A stretch of 10,000 bases of DNA from Stramonita haemastoma (lineage: Eukaryota > Mollusca > Gastropoda > Neogastropoda > Muricidae), in assembly GCA_030674155.1 (NCBI GenBank), contig CM060334.1:20730845-20740844 (forward strand), in the 5' to 3' direction. Position numbers and translations under genes: made by a program. Of the stretch, positions 1 to 7,636 are shown piece by piece (the first letter of the stretch is position 1; the number at the start of each line of letters is the position of its first letter). Below the pieces are notes generated by a model. The model was not told where the DNA came from and did not search any database. It saw nothing but the letters and a program-made list of their open reading frames with translations.

Positions 1-1
1 T

Positions 2-703
2 ACTGGGGCAGAACCAAGTCTAAAGCTTCCAGCTAAAGGGGCAACCATTGGTACATGGAATGTAAGGACTCTGTACCAAACAGGAAGAGTACAGGAACTT
101 ACACATGAATTACAGAGGTATAAATGGGACATCATAGGGCTTGCGGAAGTCAGATGGATTGGCTTCGGAGAAACAACCACGCAAGACGGCCACAAAATAT
201 GGTACAGCGGAGAAGAGAAACTACATCAACATGGAGTAGGCTTTATTGTCAGGAAAGAGATTGTGTCAAGCATCATCAGCTGCACACCAGTATCCAGCAG
301 ACTCATCTCAATCAGAGTTTCTGCAAAACCCCAGAATCTCACCATCATCCAAGTGTATGCTCCAACATCTGACTACGATGATGATCAGATAGAAGAATTC
401 TATGAAGAACTTGAAAACGTCATCTCCAAAACGCCCCAAAAAGACATCCTTATTGTGGAAGGCGACTGGAATGCTAAGGTGGGACCTGATGCCTATGACA
501 CCTGGGCAGGAACCACAGGACGATTTGGACTGGGAGAAACAAATGACAGAGGACAGCGGCTGCTGGAATTCGCAAAGAAGCACAAACTGACTTTGGCTAA
601 CACACTCCACCCTCACAAGCCATCCAGAACATCAACCTGGCACTCACCAAATGGTCTGATTCATAATCAAATTGATTACATACTTGCCCTGATTAGGGAA
701 TAG
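2..703 (+). CDS. Partial RTE-type non-LTR retrotransposon endonuclease (CFDP2-like), truncated
   Basis: The frame is open from the window edge to a TAG at 701-703 (233 codons), so the true start lies upstream or is lost. Numbering from nt 2, the motifs of an exonuclease-endonuclease-phosphatase fold appear in order: TWNVRTL (residues 18-24, Asn20), LAEVRW (47-52, catalytic Glu49), VYAPT (118-122), GDWNAKVG (154-161, Asp155 and Asn157), NDRG (181-184), STWHSPNG (211-218) and NQIDYI (222-227, Asp225). This pattern is typical of the apurinic-type endonuclease that nicks target DNA for target-primed reverse transcription; bovine CFDP2, derived from BovB/RTE, is a known relative. The final Ser-Asp-His motif and all of the reverse transcriptase are absent: after DYIL the frame ends within five residues in A-rich DNA. 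It is therefore a dead fragment, though the rest of the frame is intact, which suggests a fairly young copy. A domesticated gene with a further exon is possible but unlikely. Confidence 0.85.
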   Translation, partial: TGAEPSLKLPAKGATIGTWNVRTLYQTGRVQELTHELQRYKWDIIGLAEVRWIGFGETTTQDGHKIWYSGEEKLHQHGVGFIVRKEIVSSIISCTPVSSRLISIRVSAKPQNLTIIQVYAPTSDYDDDQIEEFYEELENVISKTPQKDILIVEGDWNAKVGPDAYDTWAGTTGRFGLGETNDRGQRLLEFAKKHKLTLANTLHPHKPSRTSTWHSPNGLIHNQIDYILALIRE

Positions 704-836
704 AAAAAAAAGAGACCCTACAAAAACAGGAGAAAAGTCAAAAAGCAAAGATAAAACAGAAAGCAACAACAAGAAAAGACAACACACCATCACCAAGAAT
801 ATAAGTTCAACCTATGGTTGCAAAGAAGACAGAGAA

Positions 837-838
<2 letters not shown>
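704..838. other. A-rich purine stretch downstream of the retrotransposon fragment
   Basis: This segment is mostly A with G and scattered CAA/AAAC words and has no homology I can recognise. It begins exactly where the endonuclease frame ends and grades into the (GA)n array. It may be a rearranged junction or degraded tail sequence. It does not resemble the reverse transcriptase that should follow in an RTE element. Confidence 0.5.
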
Positions 839-935
<97 letters not shown>

Positions 936-936
936 A
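839..936. repeat. (GA)n microsatellite
   Basis: An almost pure GA dinucleotide array with a few phase breaks (GG or AA at about 879, 898 and 917). Purines lie on the + strand, opposite to the CT arrays in the middle of the window. The apparent Arg/Glu-rich ORF across it is a repeat translation, not a gene. Confidence 0.97.
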
Positions 937-1052
937 AACCTAGATCCTACATCGTCATTTAAAAAAAACATATTTCACATGCAAAAACGCTGTAACGCTA
1001 GCAGACCACAGAAAATTGTCACTGCATGCTATAAGAAGGCCACTGACCGGAG

Positions 1053-1207
1053 GAGACCCCGGTTAACTTCCATTTTGTTTATGACAGTGGAACCTTGTAT
1101 AGAAAAGGTCAACATTATCTAAGAAGCTAGAGACCCCTGGTTAACTTCCATTTTGTTTGTCATAGTGGAACCTTGTAGAGAAAAGGTCAACATCATCTAA
1201 GAACCTA
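1053..1207. repeat. Tandem duplication, two copies of a 77/78-bp unit
   Basis: Copy 1 (1053-1129) and copy 2 (1130-1207) align from GAGACCCC to CTAAGAANCTA with one inserted T in copy 2 and a handful of substitutions. Both carry GGTTAACTTCCATTTTGTTT and GGAACCTTGTA followed by GAGAAAAGGTCAACAT or close variants. The copies are directly adjacent. I do not recognise the unit as part of a named element. Confidence 0.9.
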
Positions 1208-1880
1208 ACGTGAGGGATGAATAATGGGGTGTTTTTAAAACCGCCGGGGTGGAAAAACAAAGGAGCCTTTTATGGGATTAGGACACACTGCCTTTGAAAG
1301 CCATCAGCTTAACGCTTTAACTCATTCCGTCCCTTGATGGCTGGTAGTCTTCCCCCCTCCCCTATTTTTTTTTATCTCCCTTCCATAGACAAACCTTAGG
1401 AGTTTGACGTTTCCAAACTCTGTTATTTTGTGTAGTTCATCTTCAAAGCTGGAATGCAGATAACATAATGGTCGGTGGGAAAAGAACGGTTGCATACACA
1501 ATATTGGACAATTTGGTCAACCTTCGAGCTTTAGCCGAGGAACAGAAGTGTGTAGTTCACTGTGGCTTGAAAATCAAGATTCTTATTCATTAATTCTTCA
1601 TCCATTCATTTATTCATGTAATCATTGTATAAGTTAATTCTACTTTCTTTTCTTTATTACTGAAATCGTATTCAAAAACAGGCCATATAGGATCATACGA
1701 TGTGCAACACTTTTTCTTTTGTCTATTTTAATCAAGCTTGATGACAAAACTGGGTAGGTAGCAAATAGACTTTGATTTGAAACTACGTGATCTGATACGT
1801 ATCTCAGTCCATACGATACCTTTGCGTCCACTTTTCCTTTACAGTATAGGAAGCTGTTCTGTTTTTGTTTTTTTTATAAT
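1208..1880. other. Unassigned non-coding stretch
   Basis: No gene, RNA or mobile element could be recognised. The DNA is AT-leaning with short homopolymers. Visible details are an 8-bp inverted repeat AGCCATCA (1299-1306) / TGATGGCT (1335-1342), a CT/T-rich run at about 1350-1385, and the word TGTGTAGTTCA occurring twice (about 1430 and 1549). The short ORFs here have no recognisable motif. Confidence 0.6.
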
Positions 1881-1893
1881 TATATAAGAGACA
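1881..1893. repeat. Left target-site duplication of SINE 1894-2183
   Basis: TATATAAGAGACA occurs here and again perfectly at 2184-2196, bracketing the SINE. A 13-bp direct repeat of this kind is expected from LINE-driven target-primed insertion and fixes the element boundaries. Confidence 0.9.
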
Positions 1894-2183
1894 GCCGCTG
1901 CTGTAGTCTGTGGTTAGGGCGTTGGACTCGTAATCTAAAGGTTGCAGGTTCGATCCGAGCTTTCGGCTAAGAAGTTGTGCCCTTGGAAAAGGCACTTTAC
2001 GGCTATTTTCCCACCCCACCCAGGTGTAAAAGGGGTACCAACCTTGTGTTGGGGGTTAACCCTGCGATAGACTGGCGTCCTATCCAGGGGGGAGTCTATG
2101 ACTCTCTGTCGCTTAACGCCTCAGAAACCGGGATAAGCACCGGCCTGATGAGCCTTAGGCTCGGGACAGACTTTAACTTTAAC
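1894..2183 (+). mobile_element. tRNA-derived SINE, V-SINE/RUDI-like
   Basis: A 290-bp short interspersed element bounded by perfect 13-bp target-site duplications. The head (1894-1967, 74 nt) resembles tRNA: it starts GCCG and closes CGGC, has a 5-bp anticodon stem TTGGA/TCTAA around loop CTCGTAA (anticodon CGT, Thr-like), and carries a B box GGTTCGATCC at 1947-1956. The body has the core motif CACCCAGGTGTAAAAGGGGTA (21 nt less the last base shown elsewhere; 2017-2039 in full), then a CTGGCGTCCTATCCAGGG segment typical of L2/V-SINE-type tails. It ends in CTTTAACTTTAAC, a short tail repeat. From memory this body and tail match SINEs common in bivalves and gastropods, which is the main support for a molluscan host. 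It would be transcribed by RNA polymerase III and moved by a partner LINE. The family name is tentative; the SINE call is firm. Confidence 0.87.
1947..1957 (+). promoter_or_regulatory. RNA polymerase III B box in SINE head
   Basis: GGTTCGATCC followed by G matches the B-box consensus (GGTTCGANNCC) except at the final base. A weaker A-box-like stretch lies at about 1904-1914. Together they mark the internal type 2 promoter expected of a tRNA-derived SINE. Confidence 0.75.
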
Positions 2184-2196
2184 TATATAAGAGACA
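2184..2196. repeat. Right target-site duplication of SINE 1894-2183
   Basis: An exact second copy of TATATAAGAGACA, directly after the CTTTAAC tail. No mismatches against the left copy suggests a relatively recent insertion. Confidence 0.9.
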
Positions 2197-2358
2197 CTGA
2201 TAGAGCCGTCAAAGTTGTGACTGTGAAGTACAGTGGCTAGCAGTCCGCAGGTCTTTGTGTCGGTATTATAGCACACCTTTGCGCAGGATCTAAGTGGTGT
2301 TGATTTCAACGTTTTAAGAACCGTTGTTTGGGTTGGTTGTTTTACAGCAATTTAATCA

Positions 2359-2488
2359 CATCCACACGCACACATACTTACACATCCGCCTAGGTGCAGG
2401 TGCGTGCGCACGCGCGTACACACACACGTACACGCTCGCAAACACACGCAGACGTACGCATGCACACATACACACACATACGCGTGCA
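2359..2488. repeat. Interrupted CA/CG-rich simple sequence
   Basis: A purine-pyrimidine alternating stretch of CA, CG and TA steps (for example GCGTGCGCACGCGCGTACAC near 2402). It is contiguous with the CT array that starts at 2489. ORFs reading His/Thr here are translations of the repeat. Confidence 0.85.
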
Positions 2489-2533
2489 CTCTCTCTCTCT
2501 CACTCTTTCTTTCTTTCTTCTTCTTTCTTTCTT

Positions 2534-2584
<51 letters not shown>

Positions 2585-2612
2585 CTCTCCTCTCTCTCCT
2601 CTCTCTCTCTCT

Positions 2613-2664
<52 letters not shown>

Positions 2665-2689
2665 CACACACAACACACACACACACACA
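2489..2689. repeat. Compound (CT)n-(CA)n microsatellite
   Basis: CT repeats with CTTT and CTCC interruptions run from 2489 to about 2665, followed directly by (CA)n to 2689. The tract is pure pyrimidine for about 160 bp on the + strand, then switches to alternating purine-pyrimidine. Confidence 0.97.
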
Positions 2690-2732
2690 TCTCAAATATT
2701 TTGAACTAATACAACTTAGCATCTGTTTACAG

Positions 2733-2846
2733 GTCGCACACAAGCCATCATTACACAACAAGCCAAACGATGGACAAGAAGAGACAGGAGAAGGCAAACT
2801 TGGCCCTTAGACATCCCATCACACCTGGTAACGCACATCGGACGAG
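2733..2846 (+). other. Candidate exon between two CT arrays
   Basis: The segment is bordered by strong splice-like signals: a branch-point-like CTAAT (2706-2710), 23 nt before TTTACAG (ending 2732), and GAG|GTAAGTG at 2844-2851, close to the metazoan donor consensus. It is 114 bp (38 codons). Two of three frames stay open throughout; the third meets TAG near 2809. In one open frame an ATG at 2770 has A at -3 and G at +4 and would encode MDKKRQEKANLALRHP and onward. The peptide has no domain I recognise, and the neighbouring DNA is repetitive. It could be a 5' exon with a start codon, a noncoding-RNA exon, or chance. Transcript reads crossing the borders would settle it. Confidence 0.3.
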
Positions 2847-2891
2847 GTAAGTGTTGTCTAAGACATGATATACTTTAGTCCTAAGTGTATA

Positions 2892-3330
<439 letters not shown>

Positions 3331-3405
3331 GGATGTAAAAAAGAACACGAGTGTTTATTCATTATTTTCGAATAAAGAATTGCCTTGCCTGCCATACCTT
3401 GCTTG

Positions 3406-3414
3406 CCCCCCCCC

Positions 3415-3475
<61 letters not shown>
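3406..3475. repeat. C20 homopolymer followed by (TC)n
   Basis: A run of 20 C (3406-3425) passes directly into about 24 TC units. Homopolymers of this length are error-prone in sequencing, so the exact count is uncertain. The minus strand is a G-run with quadruplex potential. Confidence 0.95.
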
Positions 3476-3477
<2 letters not shown>

Positions 3478-3514
3478 CTCTCTGGCTGTTTTTCCTGCCT
3501 GTCCTGGTCTACAG

Positions 3515-3561
3515 GGGATAGAGGGAGACAGTGGAGTCTCTGCCAGTCATAAAACAGAAAG
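3515..3561 (+). other. Weak candidate exon downstream of a pyrimidine-tract acceptor
   Basis: A T/C-rich tract (TTTTTCCTGCC...GGTCTACAG) ends at 3514 and gives a good acceptor. A possible donor AAG|GTATTA lies at 3561/3562 and is weak. Joined to 2733-2846 by removing a 668-bp intron, the frame of the ATG at 2770 would stop within two codons (AGG GGA TAG), whereas the other open frame runs twelve codons to TAA at 3550-3552. This frame conflict lowers confidence in the first being coding. It may simply be a fortuitous splice-like site. Confidence 0.15.
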
Positions 3562-3669
3562 GTATTAAAGAAAAAAATAACACCTCTGTAAAATGGTCAT
3601 CACTTTGGGCTGCTGCGCTGATTGCTTTTACTGGTATAAAACTTGGGAAGGAAAGGGATGAGGAAGTTG

Positions 3670-3699
3670 GGTGTGTGTGTGTGTGGGGGGGGGGCGGAG
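3670..3699. repeat. (GT)n ending in a G10 run
   Basis: GT repeats from 3670 pass into ten consecutive G (3685-3694) and then CGGAGGAGGG. Only a simple sequence is visible; no gene signal. Confidence 0.9.
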
Positions 3700-3757
3700 G
3701 AGGGTAGATGGGTGTCTGTGTGTCAGAATCGAATTTCTAGTTTCAGATGGTAACGGC

Positions 3758-3763
<6 letters not shown>

Positions 3764-3788
<25 letters not shown>

Positions 3789-3812
3789 CCGCGCGCGCGT
3801 GTGCGTGTGTGT
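3764..3812. repeat. (TG)n-(CG)n-(TG)n alternating tract
   Basis: TG repeats enclose CCGCGCGCGCG (about 3788-3799). Alternating purine-pyrimidine with a GC core is the classic Z-DNA-prone composition. Confidence 0.9.
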
Positions 3813-3852
3813 CTGAATTTGTGTGTTAAATAACTCTTGAAAATCTGTGAGA

Positions 3853-3901
3853 ATATATATATATAATTATATATATATATAAATATATATATTATATATA
3901 T
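3853..3901. repeat. (AT)n tract
   Basis: About 49 bp of AT alternation with three phase breaks, nearly self-complementary, followed by GT/CT-rich DNA to about 3950. It can extrude a cruciform and is a likely polymorphic marker. Confidence 0.93.
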
Positions 3902-3972
3902 GTGTGTGTCTGTGTCTGTGTACGTGTGTGTGTGAGAGAGGTGTGTGTGTTGTGTGCAAGTGTGTCTGAGAG
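3901..3972. repeat. GT-rich simple sequence with GAGAGA blocks
   Basis: TGTGTGTGTC, GTGTGTGTGAGAGAGGTGTGTGTG and GAGAGAGATA words alternate. It continues the simple-sequence cluster and has no other visible content. Confidence 0.8.
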
Positions 3973-4024
3973 AGATATAGCAATACATTAAGAGGAAGAA
4001 AACAGAGGGAGTTCACACGTATCT

Positions 4025-4073
4025 ACACACACACACACACACACACGCGCGCACGCACGCACAGAGAGAGAGC
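4025..4073. repeat. (CA)n-(CG/CA)-(GA)n compound repeat
   Basis: CA repeats, then CGCGCGCACGCACGCACA, then six GA units. It mirrors the TG-CG-TG tract at 3764-3812 on the opposite strand, so the two form long imperfect inverted simple sequences about 210 bp apart. Confidence 0.9.
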
Positions 4074-4280
4074 TATGGTCCCTAGACGGTGTACTTATAT
4101 ATCGATCACTTTACAGTATCGGTGTCTCTTATGTTCTTTCCTGCCCCCAAACAATGCTAGCACTGGAAATTTGAACGGGTACAAAGCAAAGAAAACACAC
4201 TGTTGTTGTAATGGGAAGACTGCTGTTGTCATCAGCAATGAAAACATCTGCGTCCATTTGTTGTTTAACTGTTGCTGCTG

Positions 4281-4436
4281 TTGTATGTGTTTGTATGCCT
4301 GTCTGTCTGTTTGTATGTATGTATATATGTACGTATGTATGTATGTATGTTTGTATGTTTGTCTGTATGTATGTATGTATGTATGTATGTATGTATGCAT
4401 GCATGTATGTATGTATGTAAACATGTATGTATGTAC
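4281..4436. repeat. (GTAT)n tetranucleotide array with GTCT/GTTT variants
   Basis: A tetranucleotide repeat of GTAT/TGTA with point variants, purest at 4361-4420. It is contiguous and has no unique spacers, so it is a microsatellite. The Tyr/Val/Cys/Met-rich translation is meaningless. Confidence 0.96.
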
Positions 4437-4453
4437 TCTCTGTCTTATTCACT

Positions 4454-4506
4454 CATACACACACATACATACACACACGCGCGCGCGCGAACACGAACAC
4501 GCACAC
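4454..4506. repeat. (CA)n-(CG)n interrupted repeat
   Basis: CACACACATACATACACACACGCGCGCGCG-type alternating tract followed by AACACGAACACGCACACA. Simple sequence only. Confidence 0.88.
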
Positions 4507-5129
4507 AGAAGCATACGTACACCTGCAACCTTTTTCTTTCACTTTGTGAGTATGTATAGTGTGTGTTTCCTGTCTTTTCTTTTTTTCTAATCAAGTCTGT
4601 TTCTTTTATGTAGTTTTTACCCAACCTTGGGTCTGTTTTTGTCTCTTTTTGCTGTAATAAATATCTTGAATATAACCAAAACAGAACTTTCTTTTTCAAT
4701 TTTTTTTCATTTTTAAACTCGACAATCCTCTCGGGTTTTGGTCACTGATTGAAGCCACATGAATGTGTCAATGATGCCCCAGAGTTCACTGCGATGGTTC
4801 ACCCAGATATATGGTGATAACTACCGATATTTTCATTTCCACATTTTGATTTAAGGAGGCATCTAGGCCTGCACATTTTCTAACTAATATACCAACCCAA
4901 AGTCGTAGAAAGTGTTTTACATGAAATTTATTGTATCACAAAAAACACACACAAAAAACAGAGTAAACTGTTCTAAGTCATGACTTATAACTTGAAAAGT
5001 GTAAATGATAGGATTGAATTTATTTTCGTTCCTCAGCTAGAGCTCCGAGGTTTAACAATGATAAGATGAGCTGCGTATGGAACCGTTTTTTGCCCATCGA
5101 TAAGATAGCTGCATTCCGACTCCAGGTGT
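4507..5129. other. Unassigned AT-rich stretch
   Basis: No coding potential or repeat family could be recognised. T-rich runs lie at 4579-4650 and an AATAAA hexamer at 4656-4661, but there is no upstream gene to which a polyadenylation signal could belong. From 4720 to 5129 the sequence is unique-looking and moderately AT-rich. Confidence 0.6.
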
Positions 5130-5429
5130 GATGTCTAAACACGGCACCCGTATGCATGCGTTTTTCTTTGAAGTTTGTCATTCATTCTTTCCGGCATGAA
5201 ATGGCCTTCGCCTCCGAAAGGCAAAACGGGTTTTAACGTGTGCGCAAGATGATCTGTATGCGTTCTGCACACGGGATCTCGGTGTCCAGTCTCATCCGAA
5301 GAACTTTTGGGGGGAGTGGTGTCAGTGCTGATGTTAATTGAGAGGGAAAACTCCCTTCGAAGGCTCGAACCTGGGCCGTCAGTTTGCGAGCTCAATGCTC
5401 TAATCACTGGGCCACCAACTCCCTCCCCC
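5130..5429 (-). mobile_element. tRNA-derived SINE, minus strand, different core
   Basis: Read on the minus strand, the element begins near 5429 with GGAGTTGGTGGCCCAGTG. It carries a clear A box (TGGCCCAGTGATTAGAG, plus coordinates 5398-5414), an anticodon-like loop CTCGCAA, and a B box GGTTCGAGCC at 5362-5371. Downstream comes GTTCTTCGGATGAGAC (5289-5304), then ACCGAGATCCCGTGTGCAG, a core I recall from SINE-like repeats in aquatic invertebrates. This differs from the core shared by the two plus-strand SINEs. The 3' end is uncertain (placed at about 5130); I found no target-site duplication and no clear tail repeat, so the copy is probably old or truncated. The minus-strand 100-codon ORF here is incidental. 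Confidence 0.75.
5362..5414 (-). promoter_or_regulatory. Pol III A and B boxes of the minus-strand SINE
   Basis: A box at 5398-5414 and B box at 5362-5371 sit about 26 bp apart edge to edge, as in a tRNA gene. The B box matches GGTTCGANNC well. This sets the strand and orientation of the element. Confidence 0.75.
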
Positions 5430-5839
5430 CTTTCCATATGAATGAACTGATGAAATGATTATCTGAATGAATTGATGATCTTACGTATAAGGGCAAATAC
5501 TTTATGTATTATAAAGAACGAAAGTGATGATCAGATCATTATGAGAATGCACAGAGACTGGAATGTGTTCATGACATGAGTTTACATGGAACCCGTCATC
5601 TTGACTACCGCCGTGCTCGTATACTTTCATGTTATCCTTTGCATTAACTTGTGCTGCTACTGCTTATCCTAAATCGATCCTTTCTACGTCCTTCTTTCTC
5701 ACTTTTCATCATCATTGTTTTATCCTTATCAAAATCGTCGTTGTTGTCATAAACTACATTAGAGCTTTGTCATTCTGATCACCACTACCATCACAAAACT
5801 CTTTTTTTCTATCTTTTCCCCTTTATCTCAATTTGTACA
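5430..5839. other. Unassigned stretch
   Basis: No gene recognised. A 15-bp word recurs with one mismatch and a 25-bp offset: TGAATGAACTGATGA (5439-5453) and TGAATGAATTGATGA (5464-5478). The remainder is unique-looking, becoming T/C-rich towards the triplet array. Confidence 0.6.
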
Positions 5840-6022
5840 TTCTCCTCCTCCTCCTCCTCCTCCTCCACCTCCTCCTCCTCCTCCTCCTCCTCCACCTCCT
5901 TCTCCTCCACCTCCTCCTCCTCCTCCTCCTCCTCCTCCTCCTCCTTCTTCTTCTTCTTCTTCTTCTTCTTCTTCTTCTTCTTCTTCGTCTTCGTCTTCGT
6001 CTTCGTCTTCTTCTTCTTCTTT
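5840..6022. repeat. (CTC)n-(TTC)n-(GTCTTC)n triplet array
   Basis: About 100 bp of CTC with occasional CAC triplets, then TTC repeats from about 5943, then TTCGTC units (5984-6011), then TTC again. It is a mirror-like polypyrimidine tract able to form triplex DNA. Poly-Leu (plus) and poly-Glu/Lys (minus) ORFs are repeat translations. Confidence 0.97.
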
Positions 6023-6336
6023 GCTTCCTTCTCCGTCTGTCTCATTTTTTCATCCTCTTTCCAAAATATATTTCATCCCTCTTGTGAACATGTTCATCCT
6101 TCCTTCTTTCCGTTCGTTTGCTCTACAGCTTAACCTCATCACCATTATCACTGTCTCTCCTCATTCCCTCCATTTTTAAACCCACAGTCTCTTTCTCATA
6201 AATCGATTTATCGGAGTCCCGCAGTCTCCGTCCTCATAGTCATCACCAGTATCAAGACAAGAACGCTTAGAAAAACAAACCAAAAAAGAAATCCTAAACA
6301 AAGTCTTTCAGAATATTAAGGAAGGAGGATATCCAT
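6023..6336. other. Pyrimidine-rich unassigned stretch
   Basis: T/C-biased non-coding DNA between the triplet array and the C-rich tract. No RNA gene, mobile element or open frame with recognisable content was found. Confidence 0.55.
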
Positions 6337-6480
6337 CCCCCCCACCCCCCTGTCCCGTAAGCTCTTGCTTAATAACTCTCATTGCCCTTTTCCCCCCCTT
6401 CTCTTCCCAACCGTCCCCCTCCCCCCTCCATCCTGCCTCCTCCCCATCTTTTCCGTCTGCCTTGTCCTGTCCCACTCTGG
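6337..6480. other. C-rich tract with minus-strand quadruplex motifs
   Basis: C runs at 6337-6343, 6345-6350 and 6354-6356, then at 6392-6398, 6406-6408, 6415-6419 and 6421-6426. The second group fits the G3+N1-7 quadruplex rule on the minus strand (loops 7, 6 and 1). The Pro-rich plus-strand ORF over it is compositional. Confidence 0.7.
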
Positions 6481-6619
6481 ACGCTCTTACCTTCCATTTT
6501 CACTTTGATTCCCTTAGGGGGGAGAAAAGGGAGGAGTGTGTGTGTTTTGATTGTTCGCTTCTAAATCCGTGAACAGTTTCTGTAAATAGCGGTGAAAAAG
6601 CCTGGCTTTAAAAGCTATG

Positions 6620-6737
6620 TGTCTCTCTGGCTGGCTGTCTGTCTGACTAGCTCTCTGTCTGTCGGTCGGTCTGTCTGTCTTTCTGTCTGTCTCTCTCTCT
6701 CTGTCTCTGTCTCTGTCTCTGTTCTCTCTCTCTCTCT

Positions 6738-6819
<82 letters not shown>

Positions 6820-6938
6820 ATCTCTCTGTCTGTCTTCTCGCTGTCTATCTCTCTCTGTCTGTCTGTCTTACTGTCTTACTGTCTGTCTGTCCTCTCTGTC
6901 TGTCTGTCTGTCTGTCTTCTCTCTCTCTCTCCTCTCTC

Positions 6939-7013
<75 letters not shown>

Positions 7014-7016
7014 CCC
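6620..7016. repeat. Long (CT)n / (GTCT)n microsatellite ending in C6
   Basis: Roughly 400 bp of GTCT blocks (6637-6695, 6827-6920) and CT blocks, ending CCCCCC at 7011-7016. Structure and motif order resemble the array at 2892-3330, including GTCT islands inside CT. Confidence 0.97.
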
Positions 7017-7227
7017 TGCGGAATGAAATCATTTGCTTTGTGTCAGTGCTAATACATGCCAATGACAGTATCAAGGGTAACACGCGGGTAGGCAGGTATT
7101 GGTGGGGGCGGCACCAGAGCATGCAGAAGTAGACATACGTGCAGAGACATGGCTTAACACTCTAGCATCCACATGGACAAGAGAACAGGTTCATTAGCGG
7201 GGATACTGGTCTCTCTTCTTCCCCTGT
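7017..7227. other. Short unassigned stretch
   Basis: Unique-looking sequence with balanced composition; no gene or repeat identified. Confidence 0.5.
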
Positions 7228-7265
7228 GGGAATGCCGGGGCCCTGTCAGTATAAATAGCATTCCC
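7228..7265. promoter_or_regulatory. TATAAATA inside an 8-bp inverted repeat
   Basis: GGGAATGC (7228-7235) and GCATTCCC (7258-7265) are perfect inverted repeats, 22 bp apart. TATAAATA (7250-7257) lies in the spacer with GC-rich flanks, as in some RNA polymerase II core promoters. No ORF or transcript clearly begins downstream (pyrimidine-rich DNA follows), so promoter activity is only a possibility. Confidence 0.2.
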
Positions 7266-7516
7266 CGCTTCTGGACATTCTGAGCTAGCAAATCCCTCTT
7301 TTCTATTCCACTTTTTGTTTCTGTTTTGTTCCTTTTCTTCCTGTCACTTTTTTCTTGTCTACTTTCTGCCTTCTTGGTCCATCCTCTTGCCTTTTTTTCC
7401 AGAAAGACTTTTTAAAAAAAAAAAAAAGATAATTCTCTCCCATGCTGAAGTGGTATGCACTGGGCCTGGCTTGTCAAGCGCTTAACAACAGCACAACGTA
7501 TTTTCCCATCCTAGGA
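7266..7516. other. Pyrimidine-rich stretch with an A13 run
   Basis: T/C-rich DNA to about 7400, then 13-14 A near 7414-7427, then unique-looking sequence leading to the hairpin. No gene recognised. The A run could be the scar of a poly-A tail, but nothing upstream of it resembles a retrocopy. Confidence 0.45.
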
Positions 7517-7539
7517 CAGACAGCAATGGTTGCTGTCTG
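7517..7539. repeat. Perfect 10-bp stem hairpin
   Basis: CAGACAGCAA (7517-7526), loop TGG, TTGCTGTCTG (7530-7539). It lies 10 bp before the (GAA)n array. It is not followed by a T run on either strand that would suggest a terminator. Confidence 0.8.
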
Positions 7540-7549
7540 AGCGCTCCGC

Positions 7550-7636
7550 GAAGAAGAAGAAGAAGAAGAAGAAGAAGAAGAAGAAGAAGAAGAAGAAGAA
7601 GAAGAAGAAGAAGAAGAAGAAGAAGAAGAGAGCAGC

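Noticed and set aside
1894..1967. A functional tRNA-Thr gene
   Set aside because: The anticodon arm is good but the T stem does not pair, there is no pol III T-run terminator after it, and it is fused to a SINE body flanked by target-site duplications.
1977..2240. 87-codon ORF over the first SINE
   Set aside because: It lies almost wholly in the SINE body and crosses its 3' boundary, so it is incidental. The ORF at 8079-8366 over the other SINE and that at 5135-5437 over the minus-strand SINE are incidental for the same reason.
4281..4436. CRISPR-like array
   Set aside because: It is a contiguous tetranucleotide repeat without spacers, in eukaryotic-looking DNA. The 75-bp array at 9176-9627 was rejected as CRISPR for the same reason.
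4656..4661. AATAAA as a polyadenylation signal
   Set aside because: No recognisable coding exon lies upstream on the plus strand, and the hexamer is expected by chance in AT-rich DNA. A second AATAAA at 3371-3376 was set aside likewise.
5809..6087. Poly-Glu/Lys and poly-Leu ORFs
   Set aside because: Direct translations of the CTC/TTC triplet array; no non-repeat domain attached.
6382..6564. Pro-rich 60-codon ORF
   Set aside because: Its composition simply follows the C-rich tract, and no start context or domain supports it.
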